64,000 bases of DNA. Source: Megachile rotundata (Eukaryota > Arthropoda > Insecta > Hymenoptera > Megachilidae). Position 1 is the first letter of the stretch, and each line of letters begins with the position of its first letter. A program made the position numbers and the translations under genes. A model generated the notes under the pieces. It was given only the letters and a program-made list of their open reading frames with translations, was not told the DNA's origin and ran no database searches. Below, in pieces: positions 1 through 13,921 of this stretch. The DNA lies in assembly GCF_050947335.1 (NCBI RefSeq), contig NC_134993.1, positions 496,001-560,000 of the forward strand, written 5' to 3'.

Positions 1-241
1 CCCACAATCACGACCACACAGTCACGATCACACAATCACAATCATACAATCACAATCACACAATCACATTAACACAATCAGACAATCACACAGTCACACA
101 ATCACGATCACACAATCACGATCACACAATCACGATCACACAATCACGATCACACAATCACGATCACACAATCACAATCACACAATCACAATCACACAAT
201 CACAATCACACAATCAAAATCACACAATCACAATCACACAA

Positions 242-260
242 TCAAGGTCACACAATGACG
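242..260 (+). other. Module landmark TCAAGGTCACACAATGACG (example)
   Basis: First of several dozen copies of the variant that opens each module; the next are at about 522-540, 704-722 and 1072-1090. ATG and TGA overlap in AATGACG, so one artefactual open frame ends where the next begins. Variants replace AAGGTC with AACGTC (about 10767, 19541), AATGTC (about 10963, 14462, 29801, 33450, 37089, 53672), AAAGTC (about 31580, 35217, 51729, 63405) or AAGGCC (20278, 56332) and mark particular higher-order copies. It contains TCAAGGTCA and TGACG, which resemble nuclear-receptor and CRE half-sites. No regulatory role is shown. Confidence 0.7.
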
Positions 261-931
261 ATCACACAATCACCATCACACAATCTCGACCACACAATCA
301 CGATCACACAATCACGTTCACACAATCACAAACACACAGTCGCGATCACTCGATCACGAACACACAATCACGAACACACAATCACGATCACACAATCACG
401 ATCACACAATCACGATCACACAATCACGATCACACAATCACGATCACACAATCACAATCACACAATCACAATCACACAATCACAATCACACAATCAAAAT
501 CACACAATCACAATCACACAATCAAGGTCACACAATGACGATCACACAATCACCATCACACAATCTCGACCACACAATCACGATCACACAATCACGATCA
601 CACAATCACGTTCACACAATCACAAACACACAGTCGCGATCACACGATCACGATCACACGATCACGATCACACGATCACGATCACACAATCACAATCACA
701 CAATCAAGGTCACACGATGACGATCACACCATCACCATCACACAATCACGACCACACAATCACGATCACACAATCACGATCACACAATCACGTTCACACA
801 ATCACAAACACACAGTCGCGATCACTCGATCACGATCACACAATCACGATCACACAGTTACTATCACACAATCACAATCACACAATCACAATATCACAAT
901 CGCAATCACACAATCAGAATAACACAATCAG

Positions 932-963
932 ACAATCACACAATCACACAATCACACAATCAC
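932..963 (+). repeat. (ACAATCAC)4 octamer tract
   Basis: Four 8-bp words with no 6-bp words between them, preceded by AACACAATCAG and followed by a CATGATC variant. The same element recurs at about 1564, 4977, 6791, 8869, 11650, 12450, 15149, 15949, 20887, 22001, 25525, 26143, 30473, 31287, 34122, 34922, 37761, 38561, 44821, 49355, 49973, 53023, 54109, 57479, 58607 and 61734. The last has ACAATCGC as first word. Confidence 0.85.
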
Positions 964-2283
964 GATCACACAATCATGATCACACAATCACGATCACACA
1001 ATCACGATCACACAATCACGATCACACAATCACGATCACACAATCACCATCACACAATCACAATCACACAATCAAGGTCACACAATGACGATCACACAAT
1101 CACCATCACACAATCACGATCACACAATCACGATCACACAATCACGATCACACAATCACGATCACACAATCACAAACACACAGTCGCGATCACACGATCA
1201 CGATCACACAATCACGATCACACAGTCGCGATCACACAATCACAATCACACAATCACGATCACACAATCACAATCACAATCACGATCACACCGTCACGAT
1301 CGCACCATCCCGATCACACGATCACCATCACACAATCACGATCACACAATCACAATCACACAATGACGATCACACCATCACCATCACACAATCACGACCA
1401 CACAATCACGATCACACAATCACGCTCACACAATCACAAACACACAGTCGCGATCACTCGATCACGATCACACAATCACGATCACACAGTCACGATCACA
1501 CAATCACAATCACACAATCACAATGTCACAATCGCAATCACACAATCACAATAACACAATCAGACAATCACACAATCACACAATCACACAATCACGATCA
1601 CACAATCATGATCACACAATCACGATCACACAATCACGATCACACAATCACGATCACACAATCACCATCACACAATCACAATCACACAATCAAGGTCACA
1701 CAATGACGATCACACAATCACCAGCATACAATCACGACCAGACAATCACGATCACACAATCACGTTCACACAATCACAAACACACAGTCGGGATCACACA
1801 ATCACAATCCCACAATCACGATCACACAATCACGATCACACAATCACCATCACACAATCACCATCACACAATCACAATCACACAATCAAGGTCACACAAT
1901 GACGATCACACAATCACCATCATACAATCACGACCACACAATCACGATCACACAATCACGATCACACAATCACGATCACACAATCACGTTCACACAATCA
2001 CAAACCCACAATCGCGATCACACGATCACGATCACACAATCACGATCCCACAATCACGATCACACAATCACGATCACACAATCACCATCACACAATCACC
2101 ATCACACAATCACAATCACACAATCAAGGTCACACGATGACGATCACACAATCACCATCATACAATCACGACCAGACAATCACGATCACACAATCACGAT
2201 CACACAATCACTATCACACAATCACTATCACACAATCACGATCACACAATCACGATCACACAATCACGCAGTCACACTATTAC

Positions 2284-2343
2284 AATCACAATCACAATCA
2301 CAATCACAATCACAATCACAATCACAATCACAATCACAATCAC
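2284..2343 (+). repeat. (AATCAC)10 hexamer run
   Basis: Flanked on the left by GCAGTCACACTATTAC and on the right by ACAATCACACAATCGC. The left flank recurs, with small changes, at nearly all hexamer runs listed below, so they are copies of one locus at different lengths. Confidence 0.9.
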
Positions 2344-3472
2344 ACAATCACACAATCGCAATCCCACAATCACAATCACACAATCACAGTCACACAATCA
2401 CAATCACACAATCACGCAATCACAATCCCACAATCACGATCACACAACCACGATCGCACAGTCACGATCACACGATCACGATCACACAATAACAATCACA
2501 CAATCACAATCACACAATCACGATCACACAATCACGATCACACAATCACGTTCACACAATCACAAACACAGAGTCGCGATCACACGATCACGATCACACA
2601 ACCACGATCACACAGTCACGATCACACAATCACGATCACACAGTCACGATCACACAATCAGAGTCACACAATCACAATCACACAACCACAATCACACAAT
2701 CACACAGTCACAATCCCACAATCACGACCACACAGTCACGATCACACAATCGCAATCATACAATCACAATCACACAATCACATTAACACAATCAGACAAT
2801 CACACAGTCACACAATCACGATCACACAATCACGATCACACAATCACGATCACACAATCACGATCACACAATCACGATCACACAATCACGATCACACAAT
2901 CACGATCACACAATCACGATCACACAATCACGATCACACAATCACAATCACACAATCACAATCACACAATCAAAATCACACAATCACAATCACACAATCA
3001 AGGTCACACAATGACGATCACACAATCACCATCACACAATCTCGACCACACAATCACGATCACACAATCACGATCACACAATCACGTTCACACAATCACA
3101 AACACACAGTCGCGATCACTCGATCACGAACACACAATCACGATCACACAATCACGATCACACAATCACGATCACACAATCACGATCACACAATCACGAT
3201 CACACAATCACAATCACACAATCACAATCACACAATCACAATCACACAATCAAAATCACACAATCACAATCACACAATCAAGGTCACACAATGACGATCA
3301 CACAATCACCATCACACAATCTCGACCACACAATCACGATCACACAATCACGATCACACAATCACGTTCACACAATCACAAACACACAGTCGCGATCACA
3401 CGATCACGATCACACGATCACGATCACACGATCACGATCACACAATCACAATCACACAATCAAGGTCACACG

Positions 3473-5380
3473 ATGACGATCACACAATCACCATCATACA
3501 ATCACGACCAGACAATCACGATCACACAATCACGATCACACAATCACTATCACACAATCACTATCACACAATCACGATCACACAATCACGATCACACAAT
3601 CACGCAGTCACACTATTACAATCACAATCACAATCACAATCACAATCACAATCACAATCACACAATCACACAATCACAATCCCACAATCACAATCACACA
3701 ATCACAGTCACACAATCACAATCACACAATCACGCAATCACAATCCCACAATCACGATCACACAACCACGATCGCACAGTCACGATCACACGATCACGAT
3801 CACACAATAACAATCACACAATCACAATCACACAATCACGATCACACAATCACGATCACACAATCACGTTCACACAATCACAAACACAGAGTCGCGATCA
3901 CACGATCACGATCACACAACCACGATCACACAGTCACGATCACACAATCACGATCACACAGTCACGATCACACAATCAGAGTCACACAATCACAATCACA
4001 CAACCACAATCACACAATCACACAGTCACAATCCCACAATCACGACCACACAATCACGATCACACAATCACAATCATACAATCACAATCACACAATCACA
4101 TTAACACAATCAGACAATCACACAGTCACACAATCACGATCACACAATCACGATCACACAATCACGATCACACAATCACGATCACACAATCACGATCACA
4201 CAATCACGATCACACAATCACAATCACACAATCACAATCACACAATCACAATCACACAATCAAAATCACACAATCAGAATCACACAATCAAGGTCACACA
4301 ATGACGATCACACAATCACCATCACACAATCTCGACCACACAATCACGATCACACAATCACGATCACACAATCACGTTCACACAATCACAAACACACAGT
4401 CGCGATCACTCGATCACGAACACACATCACGATCACACAATCACGATCACACAATCACGATCACACAATCACGATCACACAATCACGATCACACAATCAC
4501 AATCACACAATCACAATCACACAATCACAATCACACAATCAAAATCACACAATCACAATCACACAATCAAGGTCACACAATGACGATCACACAATCACCA
4601 TCACACAATCTCGACCACACAATCACGATCACACAATCACGATCACACAATCACGTTCACACAATCACAAACACACAGTCGCGATCACACGATCACGATC
4701 ACACGATCACGATCACACGATCACGATCACACAATCACAATCACACAATCAAGGTCACACAATGACGATCACACCATCACCATCACACAATCACGACCAC
4801 ACAATCACGATCACACAATCACGATCACACAATCACGTTCACACAATCACAAACACACAGTCGCGATCACTCGATCACGATCACACAATCACGATCACAC
4901 AGTTACTATCACACAATCACAATCACACAATCACAATATCACAATCGCAATCACACAATCACTATAACACAATCAGACAATCACACAATCACACAATCAC
5001 ACAATCACGATCACACAATCATGATCACACAATCACGATCACACAATCACGATCACACAATCACGATCACACAATCACGATCACACAATCACCATCACAC
5101 AATCACAATCACACAATCAAGGTCACACAATGACGATCACACAATCACCATCACACAATCACGATCACACAATCACGATCACACAATCACGATCACACAA
5201 TCACAAACACACAGTCGCGATCACACGATCACGATCACACAATCACGATCACACAGTCGCGATCACACAATCACAATCACACAATCACGATCACACAATC
5301 ACAATCACAATCACGATCACACCGTCACGATCGCACCATCCCGATCACACGATCACCATCACACAATCACGATCACACAA
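3473..5380 (+). repeat. ~1.9-kb duplicated segment, copy 1
   Basis: Matches 7364-9272. The offset is 3,891 at the start (landmark 3473/7364, hexamer run 3620/7511, both 7 copies) and 3,892 after a one-base deletion near 4421 (CACACATCAC for CACACAATCAC). Landmarks at 4762 and 5130 correspond to 8654 and 9022. The copies part at about 5380, where this one runs into a GCAGTCACACTATTAC element and the other into a new ATGACG module. Confidence 0.85.
3620..3661 (+). repeat. (AATCAC)7 hexamer run
   Basis: Seven copies, the same as its duplicate at 7511. Confidence 0.9.
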
Positions 5381-7363
5381 TCACGCAGTCACACTATTAC
5401 AATCACAATCACAATCACAATCACAATCACAATCACAATCACAATCACAATCACAATCACACAATCACACAATCACAATCCCACAATCACAATCACACAA
5501 TCACAGTCACACAATCACAATCACACAATCACGCAATCACAATCCCACAATCACGATCACACAACCACGATCGCACAGTCACGATCACACGATCACGATC
5601 ACACAATAACAATCACACAATCACAATCACACAATCACGATCACACAATCACGATCACACAATCACGTTCACACAATCAGAAACACAGAGTCGCGATCAC
5701 ACGATCACGATCACACAACCACGATCACACAGTCACGATCACACAATCACGATCACACAGTCACGATCACACAATCAGAGTCACACAATCACAATCACAC
5801 AACCACAATCACACAATCACACAGTCACAATCCCACAATCACGACCACACAGTCACGATCACACAATCACAATCATACAATCACAATCACACAATCACAT
5901 TAACACAATCAGACAATCACACAGTCACACAATCACGATCACACAATCACGATCACACAATCACGATCACACAATCACGATCACACAATCACGATCACAC
6001 AATCACGATCACACAATCACGATCACACAATCACGATCACACAATCACAATCACACAATCACAATCACACAATCAAAATCACACAATCACAATCACACAA
6101 TCAAGGTCACACAATGACGATCACACAATCACCATCACACAATCTCGACCACACAATCACGATCACACAATCACGATCACACAATCACGTTCACACAATC
6201 ACAAACACACAGTCGCGATCACTCGATCACGAACACACAATCACGATCACACAATCACGATCACACAATCACGATCACACAATCACGATCACACAATCAC
6301 GATCACACAATCACAATCACACAATCACAATCACACAATCACAATCACACAATCAAAATCACACAATCACAATCACACAATCAAGGTCACACAATGACGA
6401 TCACACAATCACCATCACACAATCTCGACCACACAATCACGATCACACAATCACGATCACACAATCACGTTCACACAATCACAAACACACAGTCGCGATC
6501 ACACGATCACGATCACACGATCACGATCACACAATCACAATCACACAATCAAGGTCACACAATGACGATCACACCATCACCATCACACAATCACGACCAC
6601 ACAATCACGATCACACAATCACGACCACACAATCACGATCACACAATCACGCTCACACAATCACAAACACACAGTCGCGATCGCTCGATCACGATCACAC
6701 AATCACGATCACACAGTCACGATCACACAATCACAATCACACAATCACAATGTCACAATCGCAATCACACAATCACAATAACACAATCAGACAATCACAC
6801 AATCACACAATCACACAATCACGATCACACAATCATGATCACACAATCACGATCACACAATCACGATCACACAATCACGATCACACAATCACCATCACAC
6901 AATCACAATCACACAATCAAGGTCACACAATGACGATCACACAATCACCAGCATACAATCACGACCAGACAATCACGATCACACAATCACGTTCACACAA
7001 TCACAAACACACAGTCGGGATCACACAATCACAATCCCACAATCACGATCACACAATCACGATCACACAATCACCATCACACAATCACCATCACACAATC
7101 ACAATCACACAATCAAGGTCACACAATGACGATCACACAATCACCATCATACAATCACGACCACACAATCACGATCACACAATCACGATCACACAATCAC
7201 GATCACACAATCACGTTCACACAATCACAAACCCACAATCGCGATCACACGATCACGATCACACAATCACGATCCCACAATCACGATCACACAATCACGA
7301 TCACACAATCACCATCACACAATCACCATCACACAATCACAATCACACAATCAAGGTCACACG
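5381..7363 (+). repeat. Spacer segment between the ~1.9-kb copies
   Basis: Satellite units only. It begins with the hexamer-run locus (5401) and continues through landmarks at 6114, 6394, 6562 and 7126. The 6750-7363 part matches 1523-2136 at offset 5,227, so this is a paste of elements seen further left rather than new sequence. Confidence 0.8.
5401..5460 (+). repeat. (AATCAC)10 hexamer run
   Basis: Ten copies, at the point where the ~1.9-kb duplicate copies diverge. Confidence 0.9.
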
Positions 7364-9272
7364 ATGACGATCACACAATCACCATCATACAATCACGACC
7401 AGACAATCACGATCACACAATCACGATCACACAATCACTATCACACAATCACTATCACACAATCACGATCACACAATCACGATCACACAATCACGCAGTC
7501 ACACTATTACAATCACAATCACAATCACAATCACAATCACAATCACAATCACACAATCACACAATCACAATCCCACAATCACAATCACACAATCACAGTC
7601 ACACAATCACAATCACACAATCACGCAATCACAATCCCACAATCACGATCACACAACCACGATCGCACAGTCACGATCACACGATCACGATCACACAATA
7701 ACAATCACACAATCACAATCACACAATCACGATCACACAATCACGATCACACAATCACGTTCACACAATCACAAACACAGAGTCGCGATCACACGATCAC
7801 GATCACACAACCACGATCACACAGTCACGATCACACAATCACGATCACACAGTCACGATCACACAATCAGAGTCACACAATCACAATCACACAACCACAA
7901 TCACACAATCACACAGTCACAATCCCACAATCACGACCACACAGTCACGATCACACAATCACAATCATACAATCACAATCACACAATCACATTAACACAA
8001 TCAGACAATCACACAGTCACACAATCACGATCACACAATCACGATCACACAATCACGATCACACAATCACGATCACACAATCACGATCACACAATCACGA
8101 TCACACAATCACAATCACACAATCACAATCACACAATCACAATCACACAATCAAAATCACACAATCACAATCACACAATCAAGGTCACACAATGACGATC
8201 ACACAATCACCATCACACAATCTCGACCACACAATCACGATCACACAATCACGATCACACAATCACGTTCACACAATCACAAACACACAGTCGCGATCAC
8301 TCGATCACGAACACACAATCACGATCACACAATCACGATCACACAATCACGATCACACAATCACGATCACACAATCACGATCACACAATCACAATCACAC
8401 AATCACAATCACACAATCACAATCACACAATCAAAATCACACAATCACAATCACACAATCAAGGTCACACAATGACGATCACACAATCACCATCACACAA
8501 TCTCGACCACACAATCACGATCACACAATCACGATCACACAATCACGTTCACACAATCACAAACACACAGTCGCGATCACACGATCACGATCACACGATC
8601 ACGATCACACGATCACGATCACACAATCACAATCACACAATCAAGGTCACACAATGACGATCACACCATCACCATCACACAATCACGACCACACAATCAC
8701 GATCACACAATCACGATCACACAATCACGTTCACACAATCACAAACACACAGTCGCGATCACTCGATCACGATCACACAATCACGATCACACAGTTACTA
8801 TCACACAATCACAATCACACAATCACAATATCACAATCGCAATCACACAATCACAATAACACAATCAGACAATCACACAATCACACAATCACACAATCAC
8901 GATCACACAATCATGATCACACAATCACGATCACACAATCACGATCACACAATCACGATCACACAATCACGATCACACAATCACCATCACACAATCACAA
9001 TCACACAATCAAGGTCACACAATGACGATCACACAATCACCATCACACAATCACGATCACACAATCACGATCACACAATCACGATCACACAATCACAAAC
9101 ACACAGTCGCGATCACACGATCACGATCACACAATCACGATCACACAGTCGCGATCACACAATCACAATCACACAATCACGATCACACAATCACAATCAC
9201 AATCACGATCACACCGTCACGATCGCACCATCCCGATCACACGATCACCATCACACAATCACGATCACACAA
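7364..9272 (+). repeat. ~1.9-kb duplicated segment, copy 2
   Basis: Partner of 3473-5380. It lacks the one-base deletion seen near 4421, so the deletion arose in the other copy after they separated or was corrected here. Its first 1.3 kb also matches 2137-3476, giving three related copies in the left 9 kb. Confidence 0.85.
7511..7552 (+). repeat. (AATCAC)7 hexamer run
   Basis: Seven copies; partner of 3620 and, at a different length, of 2284. Confidence 0.9.
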
Positions 9273-9642
9273 TCACAATCACACAATGACGATCACACCA
9301 TCACCATCATACAATCACGACCACACAATCACGATCACACAATCACGCTCACACAATCACAAACCCACAATCGCGATCACACGATCACGATCACACAATC
9401 ACGATCCCACAATCACGATCACACAATCACGATCACACAATCACCATCACACAATCACCATCACACAATCACAATCACCCAATCAAGGTCACACGATGAC
9501 GATCACACAATCACCATCATACAATCACGACCAGACAATCACGATCACACAATCACGATCACACAATCACTATCACACAATCACTATCACACAATCACGA
9601 TCACACAATCACGATCACACAATCACGCAGTCACACTATTAC

Positions 9643-9708
9643 AATCACAATCACAATCACAATCACAATCACAATCACAATCACAATCACAATCACAATC
9701 ACAATCAC
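9643..9708 (+). repeat. (AATCAC)11 hexamer run
   Basis: First run of higher-order repeat A, copy 1. Confidence 0.9.
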
Positions 9709-10356
9709 ACAATCACACAATCACAATCCCACAATCACAATCACACAATCACAGTCACACAATCACAATCACACAATCACGCAATCACAATCCCACAATC
9801 ACGATCACACAACCACGATCGCACAGTCACGATCACACGATCACGATCACACAATAACAATCACACAATCACAATCACACAATCACGATCACACAATCAC
9901 CATCACACAATCACCATCACACAATCACCATCACACAATCACGATCACACAATCACGATCGCACAATCACAAGCACACGATCACGATCACACAATCACGA
10001 TCACACAGTCACGATCACACAATCACAATCTCACAATCACGATCACACAATCACCATCACACAATCACCATCACACAATCACGATCACACAATCACGATC
10101 ACACTATCACGATCACACATTCACGATCACACAATCACGATCACACAATCACGATCACACAATCACTATCACACAATCACAATCACACAACCACAATAAC
10201 ACAATCACAATCACACAGTCACACAATCACAATCACAATCAGACAATCACAAACACACAATCACGATCACACAATCACGATCACACAATCACGATCACAC
10301 AATCACGATCACACAATTACGATCACACAATCACTATCACGCAGTCACACTATAAC

Positions 10357-10422
10357 AATCACAATCACAATCACAATCACAATCACAATCACAATCACAA
10401 TCACAATCACAATCACAATCAC
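10357..10422 (+). repeat. (AATCAC)11 hexamer run
   Basis: Second run of repeat A, copy 1, 714 bp after the first. Its left flank reads CACACTATAAC. Confidence 0.88.
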
Positions 10423-13169
10423 ACAATCACACAATCACAATCCCACAATCACAATCACACAATCACAGTCACACAATCACAATCATGCAATCACACAGTC
10501 ACAATCCCACAATCACGATCACACAATCACGATCGCACAGTCACGACCACACGATCACGATCACACAATCACAATCACACAATCACAATCACACAATCAC
10601 GATCACACAGTCACCATCACACAATTACCATCACACAATCACGATCACACAATCAAGGTCACACAATGACAATCACACAATCACCATCACACAATCACGA
10701 TCACACAATAACAATCACACAATCACGATCACACAATCACGATCACACGATCACAATCACACAATCAACGTCACACAATGACGATCACACCATCACCATC
10801 ACACAATCAGGACCACACAATCACGATCACACAATCACAAACACACAGTCGCGATCACTCGATCACGATCACACAATCACGATCACACAGTCACTATCAC
10901 ACAATCACAATCACACAATCACAATATCACAATCGCAATCACACAATCACAATCACACAATCAATGTCACACAATGACGATCACACAATCACCATCACAC
11001 AATCTCGACCACACAATCACGATCACACAATCTCGATCACACAATCACGTTCACACAATCACAAACACACAGTCGCGATCACTCGATCACGATCACACAA
11101 TCACGATCACACAATCACGATCACACAATCACGATCACTCAATCACAATCACACAATCACAAACACACAGTCGCGATCACATGATCACGATCACACGATC
11201 ACGATCACACAATCACAATCACACAATCACGATCACACAATCACGATCACACAATCACGATCACACAAACACGATCACACGATCACAATCACACAATCAC
11301 AAACACACAGTCGCGATCACACGATCACGATCACACGATCACGATCACACGATCGCGATCACACGATCACGATCACACGATCACGATCACACGATCACGA
11401 TCACACAATCACAATCACACAATCAAGGCACACAATGACGATCACACCATCATCATCACACAATCACGACCACACAATCACGATCACACAATCACGATCA
11501 CACAATCACGTTCACACAATCACAAACACACAGTCGCGATCACTCGATCACGATCACACAATCACGATCACACAGACACTATCACACAATCGCAATCACA
11601 CAATCACAATATCACAATCGCAATCACACAATCACAATAACACAATCAGACAATCACACAATCACACAATCACACAATCACGATCACACAATCATGATCA
11701 CACAATCACGATCACACAATCACGATCACACAATCACGATCACACAATCACGATCACACAATCACCATCACACAATCACAATCACACAATCAAGGTCACA
11801 CAATGACGATCACACAATCACGATCACACGATCACAATCACACAATCACAAACACACAGTCGCGATCACACGATCACGATCACACGATCACGATCACACG
11901 ATCGCGATCACACGATCACGATCACACGATCACGATCACACAATCACAATCACACAATCAAGGTCACACAATGACGATCACACCATCACCATCACACAAT
12001 CACGACCACACAATCACGATCACACAATCACGATCACACAATCACGATCACACAATCACAAACACACAGTCGCGATCACACGATCACGATCACACAATCA
12101 CGATCACACAGTCACGATCACACAATCACAATCACACAATCACGATCACACAATCACAATCACAATCACGATCACACAGTCAGGATCACACCATCACGAT
12201 CACACGATCACCATCACACAATCACGATCACACAATCACAATCACACAATGACGATCACACCATCACCATCACACAATCACGACCACACAATCACGATCA
12301 CACAATCACGTTCACACAATCACGAACACACAGTCGCGATCACTCGATCACGATCACACAATCACGATCACACAGTCACGATCACACAATCACAATCACA
12401 CAATCACAATGTCACAATCGCAATCACACAATCACAATAACACAATCAGACAATCACACAATCACACAATCACACAATCACGATCACACAATCATGATCA
12501 CACAATCACGATCACACAATCACGATCACACAATCACGATCACACAATCACCATCACACAATCACAATCACACAATCAAGGTCACACAATGACGATCACA
12601 CAATCACCAGCATACAATCACGACCAGACAATCACGATCACACAATCACGTTCACACAATCACAAACACACAGTCGGGATCACACAATCACAATCCCACA
12701 ATCACGATCACACAATCACGATCACACAATCACCCTCACACAATCACCATCACACAATCACAATCACACAATCAAGGTCACACAATGACGATCACACAAT
12801 CACCATCATACAATCACGACCACACAATCACGATCACACAATCACGATCACACAATCACGATCACACAATCACGTTCACACAATCACAAACCCACAATCG
12901 CGATCACACGATCACGATCACACAATCACGATCCCACAATCACGATCACACAATCACGATCACACAATCACCATCACACAATCACCATCACACAATCACA
13001 ATCACCCAATCAAGGTCACACGATGACGATCACACAATCACCATCATACAATCACGACCAGACAATCACGATCACACAATCACGATCACACAATCACTAT
13101 CACACAATCACTATCACACAATCACGATCACACAATCACGATCACACAATCACGCAGTCACACTATTAC

Positions 13170-13235
13170 AATCACAATCACAATCACAATCACAATCACA
13201 ATCACAATCACAATCACAATCACAATCACAATCAC
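13170..13235 (+). repeat. (AATCAC)11 hexamer run
   Basis: First run of repeat A, copy 2. Confidence 0.9.
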
Positions 13236-13855
13236 ACAATCACACAATCACAATCCCACAATCACAATCACACAATCACAGTCACACAATCACAATCACA
13301 CAATCACGCAATCACAATCCCACAATCACGATCACACAACCACGATCGCACAGTCACGATCACACGATCACGATCACACAATAACAATCACACAATCACA
13401 ATCACACAATCACGATCACACAATCACCATCACACAATCACCATCACACAATCACGATCACACAATCACGATCGCACAATCACAAGCACACGATCACGAT
13501 CACACAATCACGATCACACAGTCACGATCACACAATCACAATCTCACAATCACGATCACACAATCACCATCACACAATCACCATCACACAATCACGATCA
13601 CACAATCACGATCACACTATCACGATCACACATTCACGATCACACAATCACGATCACACAATCACGATCACACAATCACTATCACACAATCACAATCACA
13701 CAACCACAATAACACAATCACAATCACACAGTCACACAATCACAATCACAATCAGACAATCACAAACACACAATCACGATCACACAATCACGATCACACA
13801 ATCACGATCACACAATTACGATCACACAATCACTATCACGCAGTCACACTATAAC

Positions 13856-13921
13856 AATCACAATCACAATCACAATCACAATCACAATCACAATCACAAT
13901 CACAATCACAATCACAATCAC
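13856..13921 (+). repeat. (AATCAC)11 hexamer run
   Basis: Second run of repeat A, copy 2, 686 bp after the first. The 28-bp shortening against copy 1 lies between the two runs. Confidence 0.9.

Larger units (their letters stand above)
1..3472 (+). repeat. Left segment, modular 14-mer array
   Basis: Contains modules opened by the ATGACG landmark at 255, 535, 717, 1085, 1363, 1899, 2137, 3011 and 3291. Several intervals are exact multiples of 14 (280, 182, 238, 280). The part from about 1.5 kb on matches 6.7-8.6 kb at offset 5,227, which falls to 5,209 after the hexamer run at 2284 (10 copies here, 7 there) and to 5,181 by 3011/8192. The 535-1085 part recurs at 8472-9022. No gene is supported. 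Confidence 0.85.
9496..13022 (+). repeat. Higher-order repeat A, copy 1 (3,527 bp)
   Basis: Starts at a CGATGACG variant of the module landmark, which recurs at 13023. It carries two hexamer runs (9643 and 10357), one-base deletions at about 11427 (AAGGCACAC for AAGGTCACAC) and 11575 (CAGACACTATC for CAGTCACTATC), and two (ACAATCAC)4 tracts (11650, 12450). From the landmark at 10485 on, all landmarks recur 3,499 bp further right. The starts are 3,527 bp apart, so copy 2 is 28 bp (two units) shorter near the hexamer runs. Confidence 0.9.

Noticed and set aside
535..720. Recurrent 61-codon frame as a conserved small protein
   Set aside because: It recurs at 3291, 8472 and elsewhere only because the whole module is duplicated. 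Differences between copies fall on the repeat variants with no sign of codon-level constraint.
1780..1800. CENP-B box, prompted by CGGG in CACAGTCGGGATC (also near 7015, 12675, 26368, 50198, 61959)
   Set aside because: The required TTCG and central A at fixed distance before CGGG are missing; the upstream bases are CACACAGT.
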